Source: Nematostella vectensis (lineage: Eukaryota > Cnidaria > Anthozoa > Actiniaria > Edwardsiidae). Taken from it: a stretch of 64,000 bases of DNA. Location: positions 15,376,601 to 15,440,600 of the forward strand of contig NC_064037.1 in NCBI RefSeq assembly GCF_932526225.1. The letters run 5' to 3'. The notes below the pieces were generated by a model. The model saw only the letters and a list, made by a program, of their open reading frames with translations. It was not told where the DNA came from and did no database searches. The translations under genes and the position numbers were made by a program. Positions 21,991 through 35,300 of this stretch are shown here, one piece after another. Every line of letters begins with the position of its first letter. Positions within the stretch are counted from its first letter, which is position 1.

Positions 21991-24900
21991 GCAGTTATCG
22001 TCTTTCATAGCTATTTTAATATAGCCCTCTTCTCCCCACATAGCCGACCACGAATTCTTGACGATCCAGTACGACACGCCTTTTTCCTCGCCGTACCCGA
22101 CAGCTAGTGCGGCATGGTCTAACGCATGCGCTGTGGAGTCAGACGAGTCAGGGTCAGCAAACATATAGCGAGGAGAAGAAATTAAAACAGCAATTACAAT
22201 GAAGGATATGAAGGAAGAGTTTGTTGCTTGTGGCGGATAGAACAGGTGTTGTAGCGAATTGTTGATGGCTGGAACCAGGTGCGTACCCAGGATTGGCTTA
22301 AAAGGTTGCGCAGTCATAGGTATCATATGGAAAAAGCCAAGTTTTTGAAGAGACCCACTAATTGAACGCCGAGGGGGGGGGGGGGGTGCGCGCGCACCCT
22401 GGAAACGTGAAGGGTTGGATACCTCTAATTTAAGGGGGAGAGGGATAATTGTACAGTGGAGGAAACGGGTTAGTTGCTTTGTAGAGTATTAGCATGACTG
22501 AGACTGATGAAAGTAGATCAAGACTTTTCAGTTTTCACTGGAGTCGATTCGCTTTACTGTCATGGGATACGTACTACACTGTGTGTCGTAGTATATTCCC
22601 GAGCCATAGAACTTGAAGGTTTTAGGCTGAGTATTGACGAGAATGCTGACAGGGCCGTAAAACGCGACAGCGAGCTTCAATTGACTCGTGTTCCCCTTCC
22701 TGATGCTCATGTACTTGTCCAGTCTCGCGCCTATTGACGTGTTCTTGAAGTGACAATACCCCTCCTGCAATGCGACAATAAGCTACGTATTTGATAATAA
22801 TAACGTATTATTTATTTATAAAAGGCCTAAAACTATGTGTAGATATTTTAAAGCGCTAAATAAAATTTAACCGAGAAAACAAAAACTTACTAATACAACT
22901 GAATAATCAAGACTACTTTATAAATTCGCGGGACAAATGCGTCTTAATTCGTCTTATCCCCCTGATAATGCTTGCGCATAACAAACCCTGGGCAAATTGT
23001 TTCACCCCCCCTCTCCCCACTGTTATGCTTGATAACAATCCAAAAGGTCGCTGATTATACACCGTATAACTCTGCTATATGTACTTTCCTACCTGTGTTA
23101 AACCCCTAATGGCTAATATATACATCGTATACATCTGCTATACGCGCGCCCTACCTGTGCTAAGTATCGCCCCAATGGCTAATATATATACATCGTATAC
23201 ATCTGCTATACGCGCGCCCTACCTGTGCTAAGTATCGCCCCAATGGCTAATATATACATCGCATACATCTGCTATACGCGCGCCCTACCTGTGCTAAGTA
23301 TCGCCCCAATGGCTAATATATACATCGTATACATCTGCTATACGCGCGCCCTACCTGTGCTAAGTATCGCCCCAATGGCTAATATATACATCGCATACAT
23401 CTGCTATACGCGCGCCCTACCTGTGCTAAGTATCGCCCCAATGGCTAATATATACATCGTATACATCTGCTATACGCGCGCCCTACCTGTGTTATAGCCC
23501 CAATGGCTAATATATACATCGCATACATCTGCTATACGCGCGCCCTACCTGTGCTAAGTATCGCCCCAATGGCTAATATATACATCGCATACATCTGCTA
23601 TACGTGTCGCCCTACCTGTGCTAAGTATCGCCCCAATGGCTAATATATACATCGTATACATCTGCTATACGCGCGCCCTACCTGTGCTAAGTATCGCCCC
23701 AATGGCTAATATATACATCGCATACATCTGCTATACGCGCGCCCTACCTGTGTTATCGCCCCAATGGCTAATATATACATCGTATACATCTGCTATACGC
23801 GCCGCCCTACCTGTGCTAAGTATCGCCCCAATGGCTAATATATACATCGCATACATCTGCTATACGCGCGCCCTACCTGTGTTATCGCCCCAATGGCTAA
23901 TATATACATCGTATACATCTGCTATACGCGCGCCCTACCTGTGCTAAGTATCGCCCCAATGGCTAATATATACATCGCATACATCTGCTTTACATGCCGC
24001 CCTACCTGTGCTAAGTATCACCCCAATGGCTAATATATACATCGCATACATCTGCTTTACATGCCGCCCTACCTGTGCTAAGTATCGCCCCAATGGCTAA
24101 TATATACATCGCATACATCTGCTTTACATGCCGCCCTACCTGTGCTAAGTATCGCCCCAATGGCTAATATATACATCGTATACATCTGCTATACGCCCGC
24201 CCTACCTGTGCTAAGTATCGCCCGTAGCTCTCCTCTGTGGCCAGTCCTCCATGTTTGAGAATCCACTGCATCGCGCGGTAGGGATACCCGCCCTTACATC
24301 CGCGATTACCGAACCCCCAAGTGCAGTCGACAATCTGCTGCTCGGATAAGTCCAGCTTTAGTCCCGTCTGTAAGAAAACACGGCACGTCACAGGCGCGTC
24401 CACAGGGGGGTGCGCAGGGTGATCGCGACCCCACACCCCCCCACCCCCTTCGTTTTGTTTCCAAGAATTGGGTTATTTCTTATTTGGGATAAGGCGCATG
24501 CAGAAAATATGTACACTATACCTTGATGAAGTGCGCGCCCTCGAGCGCCCCTGCAACAGCGAACGCGTAACACGAACCACAGATTCCTTGACTTTTGACA
24601 GAATTGACGGCGCCTGCGGTAAAACAATACACTTAATGCCACGCTATCATACAGCCTTCCCCCAAGAACGGATCTAGGAAAAATTCTGACATATTTACGA
24701 CAACAAAAACGCTGTCGCGTGAATGAGCAGCTCATATACTTAGCGTACTAGCTCTAATCATTTTGACCTGTTCAAGTAAACAGGGTGCTAAGGTCTGGAA
24801 CCACCCCTGCCTACCTCCCACGTATTGTCCAGTCTAGATGCCTTGGCTAGGGAACCTCCCCCTCCCCTCACGCACACTTCAGGCTTCCCCCTTCCTTCCT

Positions 24901-27862
24901 CCAATTAGAGTCTTGCATACCTGCTTTCCTCCAGTCTACGTGAGGGGGAAGTGGCACCCCCCGGTCCTTATCTGGAATGCTGAAGGGTGAGTCGCCGATC
25001 AGGGGGGGCTCCTCGTGCAGAAGACCCTTCATCCTGTTGACCTCGGCGTCTGTCATGTCGGCCATGTGGTTTGGCTTCAGGCTGTAGCCCAGATGCTGAC
25101 GATTGCGTGACTTAATGAACCTGTCACACACGCGAAGTATAACGTTACAAAGGTTTTTCTAGATGACATTTCGTTAGGGACTGTCTGGCGACAAGGCTTA
25201 TAGGCGCGACATTTTCTTGATCTCTACGATTCATTCTGGAAATTATTCTTTAGGATATTACGTGTTTTTTCTCGTCGCTGGCGCTGTAAATATCATTATG
25301 AAATTAAACCCGAACACTACCTCTCTCAAAAGCCTCTCAAAAGTGTTTTCTTTCGTGTGTGAAACGGTGGGAGAAAAATTGGTGCTATAGGCCCATGCAT
25401 TACTCGTATGACGTCTCGTTTTTGGGTGACATGACCTCTCACGCTCGTTTCAATTATGACGGCATTTTTACCTCATGTTGTGTCTATAGATGTCCTTTCT
25501 CCGCTCGTGCTCATGCGCAGAAGGGTACCTCTTCCTGTAACTCGCTTTGAACGTGTTGAATAGGTGACTGACGATGTCCTCATAATGACGGAGCGCGGAC
25601 TGGTAACTAGTGCCGTCCAGAAGAGCTTGGGATGAGGTGGTAGAGCGAGTCCTGGGTCGAGTCGTACGTGGACTCGTTTGAGGTCGAAATTGTAGCCAGT
25701 CGTTCATCTTGCTTGTTTTGGAATTGTTTTTATTTGGTGGCGACATGCCGACACCCGATGTTTGATTAGTGGACAGCAAATTTGACGACTCTACTGATGT
25801 GTCATCCGAAGATACGAATGGCATTTTGTTAAGTTCCTGTAGCAGATATTCTAGCGATTCCTCGGAAGTTATTTCCGGATCTATCCGCGATGTCGTGTGG
25901 GTTGGTGTGGGGAGAGTCTGCGGTGACTGCTGAACAGCGGTGTGTGGCATGAACTCGAACATTGGGTTGATTTCACCCACAGCTCCAACGTTTTTCTCGT
26001 GTGAAAACTCAAAGCACTTGATGTCTGCGGACAAAATAGCGCAAAGTTTAAAGATTGTAGACTGCTACATGCTCCACCAAGTTTAAAAGTGGAGACACCA
26101 GCAAATCCTTGACGATTTTTTTATAATCCCGGCTTGAAGACCACCTAACATAAGGAGGAGGGGGGGGGTTGGGGAGGGGGAAGGAGGCTTCTTAGACAGG
26201 CTTCTTACCTGTTTTTATCTCGAAACCGCAGTACTTATAATACCATGTACCAAGCGGGTTTTTACGGGACGTCCCGCTTGCAAGATTACCTGTAGGTGTC
26301 TCGAATACGCTGTACTTATATTACTATGTGCCTAGCGGGATGTCCCGCTTGTTGTACGGGATGTCTTACGGTTTATAAAAGGGTATTCCGCGTGTAGGCT
26401 TACCTGCAGGTATCTCGAATAAGCTAGTGGAATGTCCCACGGGTTTTACGGGATATCCTGGGGTTTTACAGGATGTCCCGCGGGTTTTCACGGGATGTCC
26501 CGCGTGTAGGCTTACCTGCAGGTATCTCAAATAAGCTCTGCTTATATTACTATCTACCTAGCGGGATGTCCCGCGGGTTTTTACGGTACATCCCGCATGG
26601 AGGCTTACCTGTTGGTATTTCGAACACGCTGTACTGGTATTTCCAGGCAGAAAAATTGTGGTAGTCCAGGATGTAGTGGTCGTAGTAGGACGAGAGAAGA
26701 GTGTCGTATCCCATCATCTCGTAACGCACAGGTGTGTACGGTCGTGATGGTGTCGTGTAGAGCGTGTACGTGTTGACTTTGTTGTAGATGTTAAAGCTGT
26801 GTTCCCACTTGGCGCAGTTATTGCCACGAAAATCCTCATGCCCTTTGAACTGGAAAAAGCAGCACACACTAGATTAGACGGTTTGGGTAGAATACGAAGG
26901 CCTTTCAGTCCGAAAGCTGGCTACACTCAAACTCTGGCTTTGACAATAGTTTGCGAGATATCTAAAGAACCTTTGCTAAGGGAGTATTATTGAATACCCT
27001 GAGGGGGGAGGGGACCTATTTATTTAAGAAATCTTCAATAAAAAACGTTAAGTCGTGGAACATCAATTTGAGACTGTGATAAATGTTATCAATAACTGAT
27101 CGACACTCTTTAAAGTAAGAGTATGCCTTACCTTAAAGAATTTGGGCGAAGGAATGATGCTTTGCGCTTTGATCTGGAAGTTGCTGTTTCCTCGTCTGTG
27201 TAAACAGCCCTTAAAAGTCCTCCCGGTGCGCTCAGAGAATTCCGGCACGATCTTGCACGCATAGCCGTACTTCCCGAGGTCCCCACGCTGGTATGTGCGA
27301 TCCATACCTAGTACATATAACGAACAAATCAATATATAAGCCCTTGCTAACACGGGCATTACCCGCCCATACGAATAGGTAAAATCAAGTATAAGATATC
27401 TTATGCTCTCTTGGTAAAATGTCATGGGTGCATCACTAGAATTATCGGATATGAGAGATATGAGTTTATTTTACAAAGCAAAATACATGCCTGCTCCTTC
27501 TTCCCTATAGTATAAGTATTTCCATTTGTTTCAATAGAAGCAGCCCGCAAACCAATCTGGGAGTCTTGGCCTCGCACTCCCTCTTCAACTCCCCCCCCCC
27601 TCTCCGACGCAAAGAGTTAAGAAACTGGGACCCATACCTCCATAGTAATCGATCCTGCTCATGCCGTGGAGGCCTGAGTACCAGACTTCAAACGGTTCCT
27701 TGATGTCGCCATAAGGAAGCGATAACACGCCGGTAGCGTGGTACTCATCCGGGAACTCTAATTTGAGGGTAGCTCGGTCATGGGCATGCGCCTCCCGTGC
27801 GAACCGCTGTACCGCGCTGTTAGCATTGCGGTCCTCGCCGGATAGGATGTAGCACATCAACC
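21949..27862 (-). CDS. Papain-family cysteine protease with N-terminal extension, gene 1 of tandem pair
   Basis: Exons found: 27862-27638, 27307-27132, 26849-26609, 26024-25472, 25120-24921, 24613-24522, 24367-24206, 22764-22575, 22130-21949. Every intron phase equals that of gene 2, proving a tandem duplication. About 673 residues are visible. The first exon here begins at an acceptor (CTACCCAG), so a further 5' exon with the signal peptide is missing from my model. The N-terminal domain has [17 protein letters not shown] and QRGDLGKYG. The I29-like propeptide has RRKDIYRHNM and NHMADMT. Catalytic Cys is in GICGSCYAFA (Tyr where Trp is usual), His in LDHAALAVGYG and Asn in VKNSWSAMWG. Exon 4 is longer than in gene 2, with a Ser/Thr/Pro-rich insert (residues PQTLPTPTHTTS, SPRTTRPRTRSTTSS). 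Likely a secreted or lysosomal/digestive protease; closest remembered relatives are counting-factor-associated protein D-like proteins. Confidence 0.86.
22131..22574 (-). other. Protease 1 last intron
   Basis: About 440 bp with a 14-base G run (22373-22386) and a GTGCGTACCCAGGATT fragment (about 22280) resembling the end of the MITE at 49644-49850. No further coding content. Confidence 0.5.
23095..24205 (-). repeat. 66-bp minisatellite made of exon 7 donor
   Basis: About 17 copies of a 66-bp unit. On the minus strand each repeats CGATACTTAGCACAGGTAGGG, i.e. the last coding bases of exon 7 (RYLAQ) plus its GTAGGG donor. The authentic junction is at 24206/24205, at the 5' edge of the array. 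Some units lack the CTAAG part (for example near 23495 and 23755), and a subset at 23980-24150 shares TTTACATGCCGCC variants, so local expansions are visible. Confidence 0.95.
26206..26608 (-). repeat. Irregular repeat made of exon 3 donor of protease 1
   Basis: Four decoy copies (about 26211, 26287, 26401, 26512) of the exon 3 end: minus-strand TTCGAGATACCTGCAGGTAAGCC-like strings matching the real FEIPTG|GTAAGC junction at 26609. Units are separated by palindromic GCGGGATGTCCCGC blocks. The same junction in the paralogue has an unrelated 20-bp array. Confidence 0.85.
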
Positions 27863-29775
27863 CTGGGTAGAATGAAGAATAATTTGGTAATTGAATTTTG
27901 AGTTTAAGAAGCCAGAAAAAAAGGCTTCAAATTTAAGAAAACCAATACGCTCACGGGCTATAGGTGGCCCAAGATTAAAAATTGGCCCAGTTTTACAGAT
28001 ATCAATAGTTCAATAATGCAAACAAATAACGATTAAGATTGAAATTTAGGACATATTAGGACTAGGCTAATGCCCGTGGTACACTCCACATAAAGACACT
28101 GATTCTTTTACTGGACGATTTTCTATATGTCTAAGCTTCTTTGTAATATCTTTACAATATTTCAAGATGGCTAAATTAGCTTAACTCATTACCAGGAAAT
28201 AACTAATGCATGGCATTTCGTCCAGCCGCGAGACTAGGAGTTGGCGCAAAGGGGGCGTGCGCACACATCACGACTTTTACCGCCAGAGAAAACACAGCGT
28301 TCCTCTAAGAAAATCGTCAAACCTTTAGACTTTTCACCATTGATAGGCGCGAAGCTAGGTGCAACGCGCGTGCGCAGCTACCCTCCCTTCCTCTCCGAGA
28401 ACACACCAAAGAAGGGCCTTTTTTGTTGAAGTTGAAGGATCGTGAAATATTAAATTAATTTCTTATATACCCATGACTGCGCACATCTCCTCGCCCCAAT
28501 TCCTAGCTACTACAAAAGGCCACTTCACCGAAATGCCTTTTAATTACTCAACAAGAAACAACTAAGATGCCTGAATTAAATTTAGCATATTTGAATGAGC
28601 TTTTGTCTTAAAAGAAAACAAATAAATTAGAGTGTATGTAACACTTTAAAAAAAATGCAAAACCAGAAATTGTATTATATGTTATATTGTTTTTCACGAA
28701 ACCACGTATTTTGTTAATGTAACAGTCGACTCGCGATTGGTGGCAAAGTGAATGTTTCCACTTAACCATGTCATAACAATGCAGTCATTAATCCAGCCAG
28801 GAAAACTCGGCATTGAGCTGCTGTTGAACTCCTGCTTACAATACCATTCCTACAAGCCTACCACCTCACCTGCACACAGAGCAAGGAGAACTCCAAGAAC
28901 ACGCGCTCTCCTCCGAGATGATCGACCAGAATCAGCGAAAAGATGGCACCGACCTCTCACCATATGCAAAGCACTTCCGAGGAAGTGTAAGTCTCACCCG
29001 CAAAACTTCCCTCCAACATTGAGACGCGCAAAATCTCAAAAAGTTCGCGTTTCGTGGAAATTTTAAGGCATGCGCAATTAAAATTGTTAAAAAGCAATTT
29101 TCGCCTCGGTTGTGAAACACAACAAACGAGGTTGAAGTTTCGCGGTTTCGGAAAAAAGACATGATCTAACGCAGGGGTATCCCTTTGGTCTTCTGACTGT
29201 TTGGTTCGAGCGAAAGTCACAAGAAATTTAAGCTGGTGACGTTAGCATGCTGCTACATCGTGATTGGTTGATTAGTGACAGGTGTGATGGACGAGATACC
29301 TGCTAACGGCTCGCCCTAATCACCTGGCAGGTGGAGTTTCACGTCGTGGTTTACAACCACAACAAAAACACAGCTAGCCATTTGCGAGGGGGCGAATTGT
29401 CAATGCAGGATTTCGCGGGATCCCAAGATCGAATACTCCGGAAATCATTTAACAAAATCTGAGTCTGCTAGTTTCATCTCAAACTCATTTTTCGGAAAAA
29501 AAACACACTTCTTTTAGCTAGTATAGCATTACCACTACAGAAGGCTTTCAGGAAAAAAATCGAGATTCCAAGGCCTTTAGGTTGAAAAAAAGTAAAAAAG
29601 TTTAAAAGAGATTTCCAACTTAATCTGAAGAGAGGAATATGAAATTTCAAAAAGATTTGTTCGATTTTGGCATATTCCAGGGAGCAGAAACCAAAAAAAT
29701 TGCGAAAAAATTTTTTTTTTTATGATTTGTTGCCAATATAAACACCAAAGAAATGCGGCTGGAATTACTGCAAAT
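27863..29775. other. Upstream region of protease 1; no gene identified
   Basis: Should contain the missing first exon and promoter of protease 1 (minus strand). One weak candidate for a short first exon is the ATG at about 28216 (MPCISYFL before GTAATG), but its phase does not fit. A GC-richer stretch with several TGCGCA/CGCG motifs lies at 28230-28440 and 28900-29170. Open frames here are short and unlike any family. Confidence 0.45.
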
Positions 29776-29784
29776 GACCCAGCC

Positions 29785-32029
29785 AGGGGCTAATAAGTAG
29801 GGGCAATCAACTTCACCATATTCTGGTACTATATAGGTGTCACGGCGTTTCCTAGGATCAGGATATTTTTAGACGCGCGGATTAGCCAATCAGATGACAA
29901 GGGCGGAAAATTTGACTTTGTCTCAAGGAATCCAAAATGGCGGCCGAGAAGGGGGAAAACGACGCTTGCTTTTCAAAGTCTTCCTACATCGTAATATGCC
30001 TCCTAACTTCTATATCCTTCCTCTAAATATTTTTTTCGTTGTAAATCCTTTCGGTTTATTGGCTTGCCAAGGCGTGGCCATATGAGATGCTTTCACCACT
30101 TCCAAATCTTAGGACACTAAAAATGGACTCCAGAGTGCTACCTCTGACACGAAATGAATGGACTGATGAAATAATCATCATAATAATCACACAATTGGCA
30201 TAATGATAAAGAACCATTCAGCAAACTAAAGGAAACCAAGGATCACAATCCATAGATGCCATGTCTATATACAAAAAAAGGTTATGTCAGTCTGAGAAAA
30301 TATCTTATAATATTTGATAAGGGGTCCAAGCACCAGGAATCCATTTCCCCAAGTGATCCACAATATTTTAAGAGCCTGAAACTGTTTGAGTGACAGCATC
30401 ATCTTTCCATCAATAACTTTTTTGAAAGATTTTACAAGGGCCATTACTATAATGATGGCAAGTCTTATTACAAGCCAGGATAACAGATATGCATGTTTTA
30501 TACACTAAATATCAACACAGTGTTGATATTTATGCGCATCATAACTAAATTCTTTCTTATACAAATACTACAGTTTTAAAGAGCTGGTTTTATAATAATA
30601 TATAGATTTAGGCACTGCCTAAAAGCGGAGCCAGCTTTATTACCATATTTTCATATGGAGAATCTTTGTGTAGTTTAGGGGTATTATATGACCCCCTGAA
30701 GAATAGAGTTTCTAGACTAGAATTTCTTTTGAGGATAAAAAAGGGAAACATAATAACAAAATCTGCTCGAAAGTTTTCAAAACTCAATGAAGGCATTTAT
30801 AAAGTTATTTCTAATCCTACACAAAACGCAAAAGACAATAAAAAAACTTCACAACTGCGCGCGCTCATGGCATCATTCCAGTACACGTCAGCGCGAGCGC
30901 AGAAAACAGTTTTAAATGCTGGCTTCAAATTCCAAGCAATATATAATTCATCGCTTTGCAGTTCATCTATTTGGATTTATTTTGCGATTTCCTATTTACG
31001 TGGGACACGTTTTTCCCGAAGAATAATATTTCTTTAGTGTTAAAAGGTAAAAGTTCGTGGGACTCATAGGGTTGTTGACTGATGATGCACGAATTCCCCT
31101 TGCACAATTTTATGTTTCGTCAACCACCGCGACAGGTAAAGAAGTCGAGCTGATGATATTCCCAGCTTGTAAAAGTACAAAGCAGTTCCTTAGACAGATA
31201 TATTCTTCGAATTCTCATTTTCATACGGCCATTTGACTGGCTAAATCAGTTGTATTTTCTCAATTAAACAGTTTTTCTTGTCAATTCGTTTCTGCAATCA
31301 TGCATTCCGTTATTCGTTTCACATCGAAAGTCAGAATAGGCTTAATCCCCCGTCTTTTTCAAGTCCCCCGGTTCTTGCTGGAACTAGTCTCTCATTGGTT
31401 TAGAGCGATCAATGAATTAGCTGGCCTGGTCGCATGAGCTGGTCACGTGAGTGGTTACAGATAGCTGATGGCGTGTGACATGACGTCATTGACCACAATT
31501 TTTGAGTCGCCTAGTTTAGGACCAATTTCTATACCTATGGAGCTCCGCGGCCGCGCTTGCTCCGACATAAACTTCCGTATGTTACTTATTGCACTATTGT
31601 TAGTTAAATAGCAGTATCAAACACCTTATGAATGATATTATGGCCTCTCAGCGAGAGAATTTCGAGATGGAAACAAATGATCACTTATTTCCGAATTTTT
31701 TGCTTTGCAAGAGCAAGAAAAAAATGTCCTCGTAACAAAGTTTGAGTCCACTTATGGAGAAATAAATAGTCCAATGCTAGTAAGAAAATGTTTTTTTCTC
31801 TGTGGCTAAAAGGGCTCAGAAATTAGGAGGCATATGACGATGTAGGAAGACTTTGAAAAGCAAGGTCATTTTCCACCTTCTCGGCCGCCATTTTGGATTC
31901 CTTGAGACAAAGTCATTTTTTCCCGCCTGCCATCTGATTGGCTAATCCGCGCGTCTAAAAAAAGCCTGATCCTAGGAAACGCCGTGACACTTATATAATA
32001 CAGGTGATTGTCCCTACTTATGAGCCCCT
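29785..32029. mobile_element. 2.2-kb non-autonomous TIR element, Mutator-like
   Basis: Long terminal inverted repeats of roughly 220 bp (29785 to about 30005; about 31815 to 32029), ending AGGGGCT/AGCCCCT, and flanked by a perfect 9-bp duplication GACCCAGCC (29776-29784 and 32030-32038). Long TIRs and a 9-bp TSD are the Mutator-like pattern. No transposase frame is present between the TIRs; the interior is AT-rich. Each TIR carries GCCAATCAG (CCAAT-box type) and AAAATGGCGGCCGAG (YY1-like). The element ends 313 bp upstream of the SPO11 ATG. Confidence 0.88.
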
Positions 32030-32342
32030 GACCCAGCCCAATATCTGGTTCTGCCTTGCCTAGCCCAGACTTTCATCTACCATGATACCATTGACGAGTG
32101 TTGACAAATCCCAGGTCCATTTATATCTTTGAGTACGAGAATCAGCGAAATCTGGAAATCAGAGAAAAGATGTGAAAAGCAATCTTTAAACACGCATGAA
32201 CTTAAAACATCACAAACAATGGTAACTGCGAAAATTAATTGGCTTGTTGAACTCCCCGGCCTCAAGAGAGTGTGTTTACGCCCATTTTCCGGGTTTCCTG
32301 TGGTCTGCTTGCGCAGCATGCCGGGAAATACCGTTAAAAAAA

Positions 32343-35300
32343 ATGGCGAACTCAAGACTTGAGACAAGTGGAGAAGATTTCTGGCTTCAAGTTGACGCTT
32401 TGAAGAAAGACCTAAATGCCTTGAATAGAGTAGAGGAGTTACATAAATTAGTCAATGTTGAAAGTAGGGAAGCAATAATACAACTCAAGGATTGCACAAG
32501 GTAGGAAAATAAAGTTTGTCTTTATAATCACTGCAAGTAGTTAAGCTTACTTAAAAGTATATTTAACTTACTTATTATAAAAGTGAGTAACTTAATTTTT
32601 TCCTGATTTCTATTTTGAATCAGAGAGGAGGCTTTAAAGAAACTAGAAAAAGTTACAGAGGAGCTTATTTATACAATATGCAATGGTGACGCCCCATTTT
32701 TGTCGAGCAATAACAGAACTTCGTGGAAAAATATTAGGTAAGCAAGGAAACTAATTCATTTCTCTTAATAATAAAAGTTAAAGTAGTAAAATATCTAGAT
32801 TAAAATATATGGATATCTCTATCTTAAAAAATGCACTTATTAGCCATTTGACATCTTCCTCTTTTTAGGTTTAACCCTTGTGTGGGACTCGAGATGGTTG
32901 ATCATAAATCAGCATCATATTTAAAATTTGAATCAATAAACTCAATTGGAAAATTTGGTAAGTTGCAATATTTTGCGAAATTTCTCCTTAATTTGTGTTG
33001 ATTTATAATAACGTTATCATCATTATTTTTAGCAACAACGATTCGGATTCTCTCCATATGTCAGAATCTCTTGCAAGAAGATCGTTTTGCAACTAAACGG
33101 TGGGTTATTTCCCAAAGACAAGCACATCTCTTTCTTCTCCTAAAGAATTCCTTTCTTTCTACAGAGATGTCTACTACACAGATACTGTATTTTTTGGCAA
33201 TCAAAATGTTGTTGATGATATTGTTGACAATTTATCCTGCATGCTACAAGTGCCGAGACATTCTTTACGTATTGTAAGTAGCTTTAAGCTTAATTAGGGA
33301 GAGGGTTGCCCAAAAGCCAGGCGTTTTCACTGAGGGGGGGGGGGAGATACATGCAAAAAAAATTACCCACTTTGTGGCAGCCGAGAGGGATGTGGGCACA
33401 GCCCTTGTGATTACCCTTGGCCACCACAAAGTGGATAATTTCCTATTGAGGGAAGTCTTTGCCCCGCAAAAATCAATAGGATTTCGATATCAAAAGGACG
33501 GGGATCATCGTAATGATTTTTTTAAACAACCCTAAAAGATACTAAAGTGGGCGTGGTCTGGTTATATTGTAACCCTAAAAGATATTAAATTGGGCGTTTT
33601 TATGCATGAATTTATCCCCTAAAAGGTACCTCAAACAAACGAAAATAATTTGTAATAAAAACGTTCATTTAAAACTGACTCTTATGGGAGATTGTCACGT
33701 TTTAACGCTCTTTCATTTGCTACAAGATAGATGAGCAATGGCTATAATAGAATCCTAAAAGATACAGAGTGAAAAAAATCTGGGCATTCTCATTTTCAAC
33801 CGTTAAAGATACCCAAGACTCCAAATTTACACCCTAAATAATACAATGATGATGATCCTCGTCCGATGGACATAGGGATTACTCCCCCCCCCCCCTCCCA
33901 AGGAGTCTTTGCTGGTCGTTGCCAGTGAATCAACCAAAGTTCTGTGATGATTCTGCCCCTTTTAATCTTGATTGCACCTTTCCTGCTTTTACTATAATGC
34001 CAAGTCAAGAGTATGAGTGTAACAAGTTGTCCCCTCTGATGTGCTCACATCTGTTTGCTTCATGTGTTTTTTCAACGCAATTGCCCCAACTATTCACACA
34101 TCTATAAAGAAAGCAGAATAATTGCAGGTATTCATGAAAAACTGTCCTTTACATAAATTATTATGATTCCTTCATTCCTTGCATAATACTCCTTTTCAAC
34201 TTGTTGTCCTCTTAACTGCCCATTGTTCGTATGCTACACTTTAAATACAAACAACCTCTAATTATTTAAAATAAAATGCGGAGACATAAGTACGGCACTT
34301 ACAAATGTTTTCTCCATTTATTTATAGCTGGCATCATCTAAAGGTTAGTGTTATAAAACGTGAAGTATTTCCCTGTTTCACCTCCACTTTCTTATACTTT
34401 AATAACCATACAACCCTTTCTTGCAGGTCTTATCTCTGGTCATGTGCGCTACCGGGAGTATGATGGGACCTATGTAGACTGTACCTGCCTTACTCGGGTA
34501 GGTTGGTTAGATCCTAGCCATAGCTAGAGTAAGGAGGGCAGCCTCTCTGCCCTCTCTCCTATGTTATCTCGGACACCCCTTAAAAATACATGAGGCCCCA
34601 TTTTGACCCCTAATAGATACGACGAGCATCCCTATCAGGTCGACATGGTAAGAATTACTATACCAGGTGCATACCTGCTAGGGAGGTGCAGTATACAGCC
34701 ACACCCCTATCTAAACCACCAAAAAGGTGTTTATTTTTTATTGGAGGATTGTTATACTGTCCTTATTCCATATGATGTCTAGGAATGCACACACCCCCCA
34801 GCAAATCCTGGGTACATACCTCCACATAAAAGTCTATTGTTGCATGTTCACTCTGTTGGAAGCTCTTGTTCTCAAATGCTTGTGTGTATGGAATTTTCAG
34901 GGAGTAGCAGTGTCGTCACATGTTGATGGAATCTATGGTAAGAGAATACTGACATGGCTATAAGTACTTTATGTATGTCAGCTCTATGTGTGTATCTAGG
35001 TGTAGGTATAAAGTACATCATGTCTAGGGTGTTGCCCCACAAATTGAGACTGCGAATACAGGCCTTCCCTTCTCCGCTCCTCTCCCTATTCATTTCCTGC
35101 TGCCTGCAACACCTTTGGTCTCTAAGATAACACTTTGATAACATTTTGAAACCTATATTGAAATGTCAATCATCCAGTAAAAGAAGACATTAACACTTTT
35201 TACTAGATTCTTCATCCTATCCTAGACCTCTATTCTCATGAGTTCATGTAGTAATGGAGGGCTCAAATGTTGGTAAATTTAAATATCTAAATAGTTAAAT

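Noticed and set aside
23225-23947. Open frames of 22-residue repeats
   Set aside because: Artefact of the 66-bp array; antisense to the protease and not linked to any exon.
28932-29220. Minus-strand frames as the missing first exon of protease 1
   Set aside because: No signal peptide, no donor in the needed phase and no resemblance to the start of the paralogue.
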